A DNA stretch of 64,000 bases from Ruminococcus sp. (GCA_020860605.1 JAJBTZ010000045.1:1-64000), one strand, 5' to 3'. Positions 23,285 through 33,400 are shown, numbered from the stretch's first letter. Made by a program: numbers and translations. Notes: a model not told the origin generated them from the letters alone.

Positions 23285-23313
23285 GTCATACCACAAATTG
23301 TCGACTTTGTAAA
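23285..23313 (-). promoter_or_regulatory. Candidate promoter of the exporter leader
   Basis: Minus strand TTTACA (23313-23308), 17-bp spacer, TATGAC (23290-23285). Confidence 0.45.
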
Positions 23314-23345
23314 GAGGTTTGTGGAAAAATTTTTAGTATAAAAAT

Positions 23346-23375
23346 AGAGCGGCCTTTTGCGGGTTGCTCTTTTTC
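23346..23375. terminator. Bidirectional terminator-like hairpin
   Basis: AGAGCGGCC pairs with GGTTGCTCT (two G-U pairs in the plus RNA), followed by TTTTTC; A/T-rich on the other side as well. Confidence 0.6.
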
Positions 23376-23484
23376 TTCCCTCCCCTACTTTCATCCTTGA
23401 AGTTTCACCCTCTCCGCTTTAGTCAAATCATCTAAAAGATTCCTCAAAAATCGGGGCTGTGATGATTTATTTTGAAATTTCTGA

Positions 23485-24915
<1,431 letters not shown>

Positions 24916-24939
24916 GCCAGGCTGAAATAGTATAATTAA

Positions 24940-24972
24940 AAGGCGGTTTCTGAGACAGAACCGCCTTTTCTT
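24940..24972 (+). terminator. gdhA terminator
   Basis: AAGGCGGTTTCTG/CAGAACCGCCTT with one bulged T, then TTCTTTT. Confidence 0.8.
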
Positions 24973-24976
24973 TTAC

Positions 24977-25006
24977 TTGACTTCATGAGGCCATGCATGT
25001 TATAAT
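24977..25006 (+). promoter_or_regulatory. Sigma-A promoter for the SDR gene
   Basis: TTGACT (24977-24982), 18-bp spacer, TATAAT (25001-25006). Confidence 0.8.
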
Positions 25007-25019
25007 GATTTGGGTTAGA

Positions 25020-25033
25020 TTTGGCTAGCCAAA
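25020..25033. promoter_or_regulatory. Perfect 14-bp palindrome, candidate operator
   Basis: TTTGGCTAGCCAAA lies 14 bp after the -10 box, over the expected early transcript of the SDR gene. No regulator gene is adjacent. Confidence 0.4.
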
Positions 25034-25057
25034 AGAATTTCGAAAGAGGTGCTTCTT

Positions 25058-25900
25058 ATGGGCAATGTATATGTAATCACCGGCGGTGGCAGCGGAATGG
25101 GTCTCGAAGCTGCAAAAATTGTCGGCAAAAATGGAAAGGTAATTCTCGTTGGACGTACTGTCTCAAAGCTCGAGAATGCGATTCAGGAGCTTAAGGCGCT
25201 TGGAATCGATGCTGAGGCATATCCGGCTGATGCTGGAAACCGCGAATCAGTAAAGGCACTGGCTCAGTACGCTAAAACCTTAGGAACAATCAAGGCTGTC
25301 ATTCACTCTGCCGGAGTTTCTCCTCACATGGCAGACGGAAAGAAGATTTTTGAAATCAACGCTTGCGGAACCATCAATGTCGATGAGGAAATGGCTGAGG
25401 TCATGGAGGCAGGCAGCTGCATTCTGAATGTATCGTCAATGTCTGGATATATGCTTCCTGCAGCTCAGACTCCTTATCAGCTCTACCAGCTCAGTCTTTC
25501 CAATCAGGACGCCTTCAAGGCTGCTGCAAATCAGATGATTGATTCTATCCCCGAACAGCAGCAAACTGGAATGGGCTATACCGTTTCGAAGAATTTCGTT
25601 CAGTGGTACACAAAGAAGATGGCTCTCCGCTATGGAAAGAAAGGAATCCGTGTTGTTTCCATCTCTCCCGGAACCTTCAACACCCCAATGGGAGAGGTTG
25701 AAGGAGAAGAAGCTGCTTCGTTTGCCCTGGCTGGCGCAATGGGCAGACTCGGCGAGCCGGAGGAAATCGCAAAGATGATGGCCTTCATGGTAAGCGACGA
25801 GTGCAGCTATCTTGATGGTGTGGACATCCTCTACGATGGAGGAGCAGTCTGTGCTGTCGAAGAAATGATGGCACAGCGTGCTGCAGCAGCTGGGAAATAA
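25058..25900 (+). CDS. Short-chain dehydrogenase/reductase (SDR)
   Basis: Classical SDR oxidoreductase of 280 residues. N-terminal cofactor motif TGGGSGMG (8-15), NVSSMSG with the catalytic serine region, active-site YTVSK (Tyr and Lys in YxxxK) and SPGTFNTPMGE. The arginine in LVGRTVSK after beta2 suggests NADP(H) preference. A ~25-residue insertion (QLYQLSLSNQDAFKAAANQM) lies between Ser and Tyr, like hydroxysteroid or polyol dehydrogenases; substrate not assignable. ATG at 25058 after AAAGAGGTG. Confidence 0.88.
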   Translation: MGNVYVITGGGSGMGLEAAKIVGKNGKVILVGRTVSKLENAIQELKALGIDAEAYPADAGNRESVKALAQYAKTLGTIKAVIHSAGVSPHMADGKKIFEINACGTINVDEEMAEVMEAGSCILNVSSMSGYMLPAAQTPYQLYQLSLSNQDAFKAAANQMIDSIPEQQQTGMGYTVSKNFVQWYTKKMALRYGKKGIRVVSISPGTFNTPMGEVEGEEAASFALAGAMGRLGEPEEIAKMMAFMVSDECSYLDGVDILYDGGAVCAVEEMMAQRAAAAGK

Positions 25901-25946
25901 GGAATGGCAGAAGAGATATTGAGGAATTTTATAGGGTATAAGAAAG

Positions 25947-25973
25947 AGGCAGCCTTGAGGGGCTGCCTTTTTT
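25947..25973. terminator. Terminator between SDR and AbiEii genes
   Basis: AGGCAGCC/GGCTGCCT with a 6-nt loop then TTTTT; serves the SDR gene and, through flanking A residues, partly the convergent toxin gene. Confidence 0.8.
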
Positions 25974-25976
25974 GTA

Positions 25977-26888
25977 TTAGTCTCGAAATATAATACCATC
26001 CACGATCTCCTGTATTCCTGAAATCGCCTTGTCATACGAAACCGGCTCATACAGCAGTTTTTCTGTGATTTCTTCATAGTCGTTTCGATACGCTTCCGTG
26101 CGGATTACCTCAGTAAGAACATCCTGAACATTGACGCCATCTTGAACGCTGATGCAGTGGCTGTCGGGTCTTCTTTCGTCAGCTACCGAGATTGCAAGGA
26201 CTTTCAGATTATCATCGATCGTGACAACCGACAGAAGCTTATAAATATCGTAGATGTGCCTCGAATGCTCCGCAAGAGTTCCCGCCAAATAGTAATCGGC
26301 GAGAGCATAGAGCTTATCGACAAGAGTTCTCTCTGCTGCCTGAACTTTCAGCGTTACCGGCTGAAGTTCATACTGCTCGACAAAATCTCCAAAGCCATTC
26401 TGAGAAAGATAGTCATAAATAAGTGAAGTAGCTTCCATCAGCTTAGTCGGATATGACTTCTGATAAACCGCAGTCTCGATAAGAATTTTGTCTTTCAGAT
26501 AAGGCGAATCGCTACTGTTTGGAATGTTCACTATATAACGATTGTAGGTATGTCTGCTTTTGACGCTGTCTGCATTATCAAGCTCCAAGCCAGCTTTCTC
26601 TATAGCTTTCAACATGACATCTTTTATCCGCTTGCGACCGCTTTCTGTGATGCTTGCACCGGCTTCAATTCCGAGATCAATGTCCTCAGAAAATCTCTTT
26701 ATAAGGTGATAGCACTTCGAGAGCGATGTGCCACCTTTGAAAACTATCTCAGGCATGAGTGAATATATCTCTTTCAGGAGCAGTGTCACATAGTAGTCCT
26801 TTTCGACTATTTCAGGACGGATATTCAGGCTTTCAGATGTTCTGAGAACAACCTGCGAGAACAGTTCTTTGTCATCATGCAACATCAT
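25977..26888 (-). CDS. AbiEii/AbiGii-type nucleotidyltransferase toxin
   Basis: 303-residue nucleotidyltransferase of the type IV toxin-antitoxin/abortive-infection family. Seen: EKDYYVTLLLKEI, the donor-site motif FKGGTSLSKCY and the metal motif FSEDIDLGI, then the basic helix VDKLYALADYYLAG. Relatives block growth on phage infection by adding nucleotides to tRNA or other targets. Starts at one of two adjacent ATGs (26888 or 26885), overlapping the antitoxin stop. All catalytic residues look intact. Confidence 0.88.
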   Translation of the reverse strand: MMLHDDKELFSQVVLRTSESLNIRPEIVEKDYYVTLLLKEIYSLMPEIVFKGGTSLSKCYHLIKRFSEDIDLGIEAGASITESGRKRIKDVMLKAIEKAGLELDNADSVKSRHTYNRYIVNIPNSSDSPYLKDKILIETAVYQKSYPTKLMEATSLIYDYLSQNGFGDFVEQYELQPVTLKVQAAERTLVDKLYALADYYLAGTLAEHSRHIYDIYKLLSVVTIDDNLKVLAISVADERRPDSHCISVQDGVNVQDVLTEVIRTEAYRNDYEEITEKLLYEPVSYDKAISGIQEIVDGIIFRD

Positions 26889-27492
26889 AGATAACACCAC
26901 TTTCTACAAGATTTCTCAGAGCTTTATCCGGGAAAATCCGAGCATACTGGGATATACTTTTGCCGGTTATCTCTTTATCTTTCAGCCACTTGGACATAGT
27001 TTCCCGTTTGTCGTCATCAAAGAACCCTGTCGGAGCTTGGTTCATGAGTTCAAGAAAGCTGAGAATATCCGCATTCTCGTTTGTTATCTCTGTACGGGAA
27101 CGCCTGAGAATCACGTCGACATTGCCAACCTTGACATTTCTGAGCTTGGTTGTTTCGTTATTTGTGCAAATCTCAGTGACGTTCGGAACCTGTGTTGAGA
27201 GACCAAAGAGGTTCATTGCAGTTAAACCTGAATAGAAGCCGAATCTCTCACCATTTTCGGAGATATATTTCCGCTCGATGACCTTTTGAGGGCTGAGGAT
27301 GCTTCTACCAAACGGCGTTTCTGTCGGAACATAGTATACTCCCCTGTCGAATCTTGCAAGCTGTCCTGATTCACAGAGCTTGGCAAGTTCCTTTGCAATC
27401 CACGGCTTTGAGTAGCTATTGAACTGTATATCTGAGATAAATATTGGCTCATTTACACCGAATGTTGACTTTAAATACTCGAAAAAATCCAT
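26875..27492 (-). CDS. AbiEi-like antitoxin / transcriptional autoregulator
   Basis: 205-residue partner of the toxin. N-terminal winged helix-turn-helix (about 15-60; KPWIAKELAKLCESGQLARF then a wing RGVYYVP), followed by an antitoxin domain. In known AbiE systems the antitoxin represses the promoter and counters the toxin without direct binding. ATG at 27492 follows GAGGAGGACTTG, with a consensus promoter 25 bp upstream. Overlaps the toxin gene by a few codons. Confidence 0.8.
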   Translation of the reverse strand: MDFFEYLKSTFGVNEPIFISDIQFNSYSKPWIAKELAKLCESGQLARFDRGVYYVPTETPFGRSILSPQKVIERKYISENGERFGFYSGLTAMNLFGLSTQVPNVTEICTNNETTKLRNVKVGNVDVILRRSRTEITNENADILSFLELMNQAPTGFFDDDKRETMSKWLKDKEITGKSISQYARIFPDKALRNLVESGVIYDVA

Positions 27493-27514
27493 TTCAAGTC
27501 CTCCTCTCAGTGAT

Positions 27515-27543
27515 ATTATAGCATTTTCTACTCAGTAAGTCAA
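27515..27543 (-). promoter_or_regulatory. Sigma-A promoter of the AbiE-type operon
   Basis: Minus strand TTGACT (27543-27538), 17-bp spacer, TATAAT (27520-27515). Divergent from the dtd promoter 22 bp away. Confidence 0.8.
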
Positions 27544-27564
27544 GATAAATATAATACTTCTTTC

Positions 27565-27594
27565 TTGACTTCCCCGCCCCATCCATGCTATAAT
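27565..27594 (+). promoter_or_regulatory. Sigma-A promoter of dtd
   Basis: TTGACT (27565-27570), 18-bp spacer, TATAAT (27589-27594). Confidence 0.8.
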
Positions 27595-27622
27595 CATCCT
27601 AGTAATTTTTTGGAGGCGGAAG

Positions 27623-28054
27623 ATGAAGGTGGTTATTCAGAGAGTTAATCGGGCGTCGGTGACGGTTGAGGGTGAGGTTGTTGGGAGCATTGGGAAAGGA
27701 TTTCTCGTGCTTTTTGGGGCGGAGCCCTTGGATACGGACGAGGGGTGCACGAAGCTGGCGGAGAAGATTTCGAAGCTTCGGATTTTTGATGATGAAAATG
27801 GGAAGATTAATCTTTCCATAAAAGATGTTGGTGGGGATATTCTCTCGGTGTCGCAGTTTACCCTTTTGGCGGACTGCTCGCATGGGAACAGGCCCAGCTT
27901 CATTGGGGCAGCGAAGCCAGATGAGGCGAATAGGCTTTATGAGAAGTTCAATGACGAGCTGAGGGCTCGTGGGCTCAAAGTCGAGACGGGTGTCTTTGGG
28001 GCTCACATGATTGTTGATCTCGAAAATGACGGGCCGTTCACGATTGTTCTGTAG
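27623..28054 (+). CDS. dtd: D-aminoacyl-tRNA deacylase
   Basis: Hydrolyses D-aminoacyl-tRNAs (and Gly-tRNA-Ala) for translation quality control; 143 residues, as usual. Both active-site motifs are present: SQFTL at 77-81 and NDGPFT near the C-terminus, where the Gly-Pro pair gives chiral selectivity. ATG at 27623 follows TTTTGGAGGCGGAAG. The ArsC-like gene follows 9 bp downstream in the same transcript. Confidence 0.95.
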   Translation: MKVVIQRVNRASVTVEGEVVGSIGKGFLVLFGAEPLDTDEGCTKLAEKISKLRIFDDENGKINLSIKDVGGDILSVSQFTLLADCSHGNRPSFIGAAKPDEANRLYEKFNDELRARGLKVETGVFGAHMIVDLENDGPFTIVL

Positions 28055-28063
28055 GAGGATGGC

Positions 28064-28405
28064 ATGAATATTCAGATTTTCTATAAGTCCAAGTGTTTTG
28101 ATTCGAAAAAAGCCGAAAGATGGTTCAAGGAACGCGGGATCAAGGCACAGATGATTGACCTCAACCAGAAGGGCATGAGCAGAGGTGAGCTCACGAATGT
28201 CCTGAAGGCTGTCGGGTCGGTTGAAAAGCTTATCGACGACAAGAGCAAGTCGCAGGATGCAATCTTACTCAAATATCTTGCCAGAGATGAAGACAAGATC
28301 GAGAAGCTGCTTGAGAATCCGTCGCTCATAAAAAGTCCCGTTGTAAGGAACGGGAAGGCTGCGACTGTTGGGTATTGCCCGGATGTTTGGGCAACGTGGG
28401 AATAA
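28064..28405 (+). CDS. ArsC/Spx-family thioredoxin-fold protein
   Basis: 113-residue ArsC-like fold. The N-terminal loop KSKCFDSKKAERW has a single Cys (position 10) rather than the CxxC of Spx or thioredoxin, resembling the glutathione/mycothiol-independent ArsC-like (YffB) group. Lacks the three-arginine site of true arsenate reductase as far as I can see, so function is open. A closing motif LIKSPVVRNGKAATVGY matches the family. ATG at 28064 follows TAGGAGGATGGC. Confidence 0.8.
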   Translation: MNIQIFYKSKCFDSKKAERWFKERGIKAQMIDLNQKGMSRGELTNVLKAVGSVEKLIDDKSKSQDAILLKYLARDEDKIEKLLENPSLIKSPVVRNGKAATVGYCPDVWATWE

Positions 28406-28432
28406 AAAATGTCGGCTTACGCCGACATTTTT
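28404..28432. terminator. Bidirectional terminator
   Basis: AAAAAATGTCGGC ttac GCCGACATTTTTT, a perfect stem with A and T tails, between the dtd unit and the convergent DUF2752 gene. Confidence 0.9.
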
Positions 28433-28857
28433 TATGCTATCCAAATCCCATTATATATCAGGATATTCTTGACTACGAAGTTTCCGAGAATCAGTGCGAT
28501 TGAGATGTAAAAGTAGATGGGACGGAGTTTGAAGTAGCTGATTTTGCCCTTTGAAATCAGGGAGATAGTGTAGGTTACGATGAAAATCAGAGCGATTATA
28601 GCGACATAGGGGACGAAGGGGTGATAGATGAAGCTCTGGAGGAGGTTCAGGTGGAGAAGGCTGATTATGGCTCTTGTTCCGCCACAGCCGGGGCAATAGT
28701 AGCCGGTGAGCTGGTTGAAGAGGCAGGGGCGGGTGTAGTCAAGCGGGTTTACTCCTGAAAAATAGCACACTAAACAGACTGTCGCGGACAGCAAAACCGC
28801 TGCCAGCGACAGGATGTAGAAAATTTTCTGATACTTACTTGCGAACGGAGTCATCAA
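28432..28857 (-). CDS. DUF2752 membrane protein
   Basis: 141 residues, three or four membrane helices (about 10-33, 77-98 and 112-132). The diagnostic DUF2752 segment LTGYYCPGCGGTRA lies near residue 50, with the two conserved cysteine pairs and Arg, followed by LLHLNLLQSF. Function of the family is unknown. Its ATG overlaps the stop of the preceding zinc-ribbon membrane protein (28854-28857), a very common pairing in Clostridia. Confidence 0.85.
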   Translation of the reverse strand: MMTPFASKYQKIFYILSLAAVLLSATVCLVCYFSGVNPLDYTRPCLFNQLTGYYCPGCGGTRAIISLLHLNLLQSFIYHPFVPYVAIIALIFIVTYTISLISKGKISYFKLRPIYFYISIALILGNFVVKNILIYNGIWIA

Positions 28858-29276
28858 TAATACCAGCCGTATTCAAAGAACGAGAGGAGGCCATAAAGCA
28901 CTGAAATTACAACTGTGGCGAGGATTGCCACTGCAGAGCAAGCGATTCCGGCGATTGCCATTCCACGGCTGCCCTTGTGTCTGACTATTACATAGATGCC
29001 GAGAGCACAGCTGACCAGCGCTAAAATGAACGACAGCGTTGTTGCACAGCAGGAGAGCACCAGCGAGCAGATGCCGGTTACCATCGAGGCGATGGCGAGG
29101 CCGTTGCCAGTACCAAACATATCATCCATCGGAGGATTCTGGCGATAACCGCCGTTATTATTCTGATTATTCTGCTCTTCATCCTGAACTACATATTCAT
29201 TATGAGCCTTGGCTCCACAAGAAGAGCAATAGGCAGCACCTTCGGGGATTTCATTTCCGCAATTTGTACATTTCAT
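28854..29276 (-). CDS. Zinc-ribbon DUF4190-type membrane protein
   Basis: 140-residue protein: N-terminal zinc ribbon (C3xxC6...C17xxC20, CTNCGNEIPEGAAYCSSCG), an Asn/Gln-rich linker and two membrane helices typical of DUF4190 (GLAIASMVTGICSLVLSC and GMAIAGIACSAVAIL). Probably a membrane-associated regulator or assembly factor; no function is established. ATG at 29276 follows AAAGGAGATTGAGATAA. Confidence 0.8.
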   Translation of the reverse strand: MKCTNCGNEIPEGAAYCSSCGAKAHNEYVVQDEEQNNQNNNGGYRQNPPMDDMFGTGNGLAIASMVTGICSLVLSCCATTLSFILALVSCALGIYVIVRHKGSRGMAIAGIACSAVAILATVVISVLYGLLSFFEYGWYY

Positions 29277-29389
29277 TTATCTCAATCTCCTTTATGATGA
29301 AATTCAAATGCCAATGTCGATTCTTAGATTTATTATAACCTTATTTCGTAATTCTGTCAATACTCATAATCAGAGTTTTGAGAGATAGT

Positions 29390-29428
29390 TTGCCCTCCGG
29401 CAGTGGAAGTACTTTTGCCGGAGGGCAA
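29390..29428. terminator. Strong hairpin after the FN3-like gene
   Basis: A 13-bp perfect inverted repeat, 29390-29402 with 29416-29428. It follows the 29467 gene but has no U tract on the minus strand, so it may stabilise the RNA 3' end instead of terminating. Confidence 0.55.
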
Positions 29429-29466
29429 GTGGTGTATAGATATTTTCTCCTTCTGTCTTGCTGTTG

Positions 29467-30186
29467 TTACCTGGCGGTAGCGGTCACGGTTTCCGAATCC
29501 TCGCCTGAGATTTCGACCTTGAAGTCGTAGCTGATGCCGTTCTTGAGGCCGTGGATGTTGACTTTGTGCTTCGAGGTGGTGCCGGCTACCAGCCACTCAC
29601 TCGAGCCCGAGCGCTTGTAGTAGACGGTGTAGGTCTCGTCGGAGGTATCTTTCCAGGAAAGAGTTACCTTGCCGTCGGAGACGGAGCAATCGAGCTCAGC
29701 CTGCTTGGCCAGGAAATCATTCCAGGCGGGAATGTACTCGCCATAGTCAACGCAGCCATAGGGTATGAGAGACGAAATCTCGCCGAAGGTGTCGACATGG
29801 TCGATTACGTAAACCCTTGTTGTCCCGAGAAGCTGTCCAGGATATAAATCGAGAGCTTCGCCACTGTAGGTGAGAGCTACTATGTCTCCCTGCTTGAGGT
29901 CATCGATTGTTATTACTTCACCGTCGGCATTCAGAATTTCAACATCCTCGCTGAATGAAGCAGTGTACAATCCACGATGATTGATGTCGTTGACATTAAA
30001 GCCGCAGATATTGACGAAGCCCTTGCCATTCTTTGAGGTTCCCGTGCTGATGATAAGAGCATAGAATGTGACGCCTTCGTCCGATTCGTATTCGGAAATG
30101 TCGGGAAGATCAACTCCGAAGGCTGAAACCGACATCGCCGTCACGAGCATGAGTGCGGAAAGAAGTATTGCTAACAGTTTTTTCAT
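29467..30186 (-). CDS. Secreted protein with C-terminal fibronectin-III-like domain
   Basis: 239 residues with a clear Sec signal peptide (MKKLLAILLSALMLVTAMSVSAFG, cleavage likely after residue 22-24). The middle part (about 30-150) is unrecognised beta-rich sequence, and residues about 155-239 fit an FN3 fold (VSDGKVTLSWKDTSDETYTV... then ISYDFKVE). No sortase or S-layer anchor, so likely released. ATG at 30186 follows GGAGGAATC. Own unit with a 3' hairpin. Confidence 0.75.
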   Translation of the reverse strand: MKKLLAILLSALMLVTAMSVSAFGVDLPDISEYESDEGVTFYALIISTGTSKNGKGFVNICGFNVNDINHRGLYTASFSEDVEILNADGEVITIDDLKQGDIVALTYSGEALDLYPGQLLGTTRVYVIDHVDTFGEISSLIPYGCVDYGEYIPAWNDFLAKQAELDCSVSDGKVTLSWKDTSDETYTVYYKRSGSSEWLVAGTTSKHKVNIHGLKNGISYDFKVEISGEDSETVTATAR

Positions 30187-30372
30187 TAAGATTCCTCCTT
30201 GAAAAGCGTTTTCTACATATAAAACACATTAAGCAAGCGGATTATTGCACTTCTTATGAAAAATTTTCGGGAAATTTCCGTCTTGGCATGAAACGGGAAC
30301 AAGCTGAATATGATATAGCAAACGTACAAGGTACGTACTTTCAATTTGTGGGGACGCCACCAGGAGGAGATT

Positions 30373-31905
30373 ATGGATTATAAAGTAATAAAAGAGAACT
30401 TCACCGTTCCTGAGAGCTTAGGCGGAGGGATAACGCAGCAGTCGGTGGAGCTCGACTACATACTGCCAGACTACTATCCCGAGATTTTCAGGGTCCTGAA
30501 CGTCAGGATTCTTCCGAGCATTTCGGCGAGGACGCTTAACGGTACGAAGCTTGAATACGAGCTGACGGCGAAGATAAGGCTCACCTACGTTTCCGAGTCG
30601 GGAGAGATGTGTGCTGCGGAACAAACTCTCACCTACAACCGCTCGACTGAGCTTTCTCAGTCGGCGAAATCGCCGAAGATAAGCATTTTGCCATACACCG
30701 AAAGTGCAAGCTGCCGGGTTTCTGGAAAGAGAAGAGCAGACATCAGAGGGATTATTTCCGTTTCGGTGACGGCGACTGCCGATGAGGCGAAGCAGGCGGT
30801 TTCGGAAGCCTCAGGAGACGGATTGCAGCTGAAAAAGTCGCTCGTCACATATCCGTCAAAGCGAATCGCAGTTACCAAGAGAATCACAGTCGTGGACGAT
30901 GTTGATTTGGGGCAGTCGAAGCCTGCTGTGAAGACGGTTATCCGGGCTGACGCTGCGGTTATTACGGCTGACAAGAAGATTCTTTCAGGGAAGCTTTTGA
31001 CGAAGGGAGAGGCTGAAGTATCGCTTCTCTACGTTCCAGATGGTGGCTCTAGCAAAGCGGAAAATATTCGATTTGCGGTTCCATTTTCGCAGATTTCGGA
31101 CGTTGAGGGGCTTGACGAAAGATATGACGTGATGATTTCAGCGAGCGTTTCCGACTGCGAGATCAAGCCTTCGGCGAAAAGCGGGAGCAATTCTGTTAGC
31201 TGCGAGCTCAACATCGAGATAAGCTGCCTTGCGATGAGGTTTGAAAGCGTCCTTATCGCGACAGACGCCTATTCGACGATGTTTGAGTCGAGCTGCGAGA
31301 TGAGTGACACTGACATTGAGTGTGTGCCGACTGAGATTTCCGAGAGCTGCCGTACAAAGGCTTCCTTAACCTACTATGATGGCGAGATCGCCTCGGTTAT
31401 GTGTGCTGGAGCTGAGATCGGGAAGCTTGATGCGGTGAATGGCGCTGACGGGAGCGTCTCGGTGAGAGGCAGGATCACCTATTTCGCCTATGCTGAGAAC
31501 GAGTCGGGAAAGCCCATCTATCTTGAGGGGACGGACGAATTCGAGAAGAAGCTGCCGGAGGTGGCAGCAAGCTGCTCTATCGATGCTCACGCAACGGTTG
31601 CTCAGGCTGCATATAAGCTGACTTCATCGAATGCTATGGAGATTTCGGCGGATATAAGGCTACGTGGGTATCTCTTCGGGTGCAAGTCCCATAGGTTCAT
31701 TAGCGGGATCACCGTCGACGAGGCGAGCCCACTTGAGAAGGACTGCGACATTGCGATGAAGCTTTATTATGCCGAAAAGGGTGAGGAGCCATGGGACATC
31801 GCAAAGAGGACCCACACTTCCCTATCGGCGATTACTGACGAAAACGACCTGGGAGAAGAGGCTCTTTCGGAGCCCAAGATGATACTCATACCGATTGTAG
31901 ATTAG
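30373..31905 (+). CDS. SPOCS (DUF3794) domain protein with LysM-like C-terminus
   Basis: 510-residue protein built from SPOCS/DUF3794 beta-domains. The N-terminus has the typical QSVELDYILPDYYPEIFRVL motif, further repeats around 170-290 and 300-430, and the C-terminus contains a LysM-like segment (GEEPWDIAKRTHTSLSAI). SPOCS proteins of Clostridia are spore coat/cortex morphogenesis factors, and its neighbour spoIVA agrees with that. ATG at 30373 follows CCAGGAGGAG; spoIVA begins 6 bp after its stop. It lacks a signal peptide, so it acts in the mother-cell cytoplasm. Confidence 0.85.
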   Translation: MDYKVIKENFTVPESLGGGITQQSVELDYILPDYYPEIFRVLNVRILPSISARTLNGTKLEYELTAKIRLTYVSESGEMCAAEQTLTYNRSTELSQSAKSPKISILPYTESASCRVSGKRRADIRGIISVSVTATADEAKQAVSEASGDGLQLKKSLVTYPSKRIAVTKRITVVDDVDLGQSKPAVKTVIRADAAVITADKKILSGKLLTKGEAEVSLLYVPDGGSSKAENIRFAVPFSQISDVEGLDERYDVMISASVSDCEIKPSAKSGSNSVSCELNIEISCLAMRFESVLIATDAYSTMFESSCEMSDTDIECVPTEISESCRTKASLTYYDGEIASVMCAGAEIGKLDAVNGADGSVSVRGRITYFAYAENESGKPIYLEGTDEFEKKLPEVAASCSIDAHATVAQAAYKLTSSNAMEISADIRLRGYLFGCKSHRFISGITVDEASPLEKDCDIAMKLYYAEKGEEPWDIAKRTHTSLSAITDENDLGEEALSEPKMILIPIVD

Positions 31906-31911
31906 GAGAAT

Positions 31912-33393
31912 ATGATGACTACCGATAAACTTTATCAAAGCATGGCAGAGAGAACGAACGGCGACATCTACATCGGTGTCGTCGGGCCCGTGAGAAGCGG
32001 GAAATCCACTTTTATAAGACGATTTATGGAGAATCTCGTTATTCCGAACATCAAGGAGGGCTACCTGAAGGACAGGACTATCGACGAGCTCCCGCAGGCG
32101 TCTCAAGGGAAGATGATTATGACTACCGAGCCGAAATTCATCCCGGAGGAGGCGGTGCAGGTGACGTTAGGCGACGTCGCTTCAGTTAGCCTTCGGATGA
32201 TTGACTGTGTCGGGTATGTGATTCCGAGCGCTGTCGGGTATATCGAGAACGATTCACCAAGGATGGTCCGTACACCTTGGTTTGAATCGGAGATTCCTTT
32301 CAACATGGCAGCAGAAATCGGGACGGAGAAGGTCATTTCGGAGCACTCGACTGTCGGGATTGTGATTACGTCTGACGGAAGCGTTACGGAGCTTCCGAGG
32401 GACGAATATGAGGAGTGTGAGGAGAGGGTTATTGGCGAGCTGAGTGGCCTTGGGAAGCCGTTTGTGGTGCTCATGAACACTCAGAATGAACAAAGCGTTG
32501 AGGCGGTTTCTCTTTGCTCGGAGATGAGTGAAAAGTATGGCGTGCCGGTGATGCCTATTAATGTCCTCACGATGACAAAGGAGGACATTGAGAGCATTCT
32601 GACGGAGCTTCTATATGCCTTCCCTGTCAAGGAGATCAACGTTGTGATGCCGAAGTGGGTCAGCTCTCTTAAAAAGGGGCACTGGCTCAAAGCGGAGCTT
32701 TATGACTCGATAAGAAAGGCAGCGCCTGAGCTTCGGTACATCAGGGATGTGAAGCATCTTTCACAAGCTGTCGGGTGCTGTGAAGATGTGTTGACATCGG
32801 AGATAACTAAAGTTGACCTTGGGAACGGGACTGCTCGGCTTGGGGTGACGCTTGACAATCGGCTGTTTTATAGGATTTTAAGCGAAGAGACGGGGTTGGA
32901 ACTCAGTTCCGAAGACGAGCTGATGCCGAAAATCCTGGAGCTTGTTGAGTTCAAGCGGAGGCTTGAGAAGTTCTCGGAGGCTCTTAATGAAGTCGAGCAG
33001 ACGGGTTACGGGATCGTGATGCCGACTGAGAGCGAGCTGACGGCCTTCGAGCCGGAGATAATCAGGCAAGGCGGAAAGTATGGCGTTCGGTTCACGGCGA
33101 GTGCACCGTCGATTCACCTCATCAAGGCGGATATTGCTGCAGAGGTGGCGCCTATTGTCGGAACTGAGAAGCAGTCGGAGGAGCTGATAAGCTATCTCAT
33201 GAGCGACTACGAGACGGACCCACTTAAGATTTGGGAAACGAATATCTTCGGGAAGTCGGTTTCGGAGCTCGTCGAGGAAGGGCTCGAGCAGAAGCTCTCG
33301 AGGCTGCCTGATGATGCCAGGGAGAAGCTAAGGGAGGCGGTTGAAAGAATCGTCAACGAGGGCTGCTCAGGACTGATTTGCCTGCTCGTCTGA
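31912..33393 (+). CDS. spoIVA: SpoIVA, stage IV sporulation protein A
   Basis: ATPase that polymerises on the forespore surface as the basement layer of the spore coat; 493 residues, full length. Walker A GPVRSGKSTFIRR near residue 25, followed by the switch-like MIDCVGYVIPSAVGY and the family-specific C-terminal region ending GCSGLICLLV, which anchors to SpoVM. Starts at 31912 (ATGATG doublet) after AGGAGAAT. Forms an operon with the SPOCS gene and ends at a strong terminator. A mother-cell (sigma-E) promoter is expected upstream of 30373. Confidence 0.95.
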   Translation: MMTTDKLYQSMAERTNGDIYIGVVGPVRSGKSTFIRRFMENLVIPNIKEGYLKDRTIDELPQASQGKMIMTTEPKFIPEEAVQVTLGDVASVSLRMIDCVGYVIPSAVGYIENDSPRMVRTPWFESEIPFNMAAEIGTEKVISEHSTVGIVITSDGSVTELPRDEYEECEERVIGELSGLGKPFVVLMNTQNEQSVEAVSLCSEMSEKYGVPVMPINVLTMTKEDIESILTELLYAFPVKEINVVMPKWVSSLKKGHWLKAELYDSIRKAAPELRYIRDVKHLSQAVGCCEDVLTSEITKVDLGNGTARLGVTLDNRLFYRILSEETGLELSSEDELMPKILELVEFKRRLEKFSEALNEVEQTGYGIVMPTESELTAFEPEIIRQGGKYGVRFTASAPSIHLIKADIAAEVAPIVGTEKQSEELISYLMSDYETDPLKIWETNIFGKSVSELVEEGLEQKLSRLPDDAREKLREAVERIVNEGCSGLICLLV

Positions 33394-33400
33394 GCATAAA

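Noticed and set aside
28064-28405. True arsenate reductase
   Set aside because: Single cysteine in the active loop but no clear arginine triad and no ars genes nearby.
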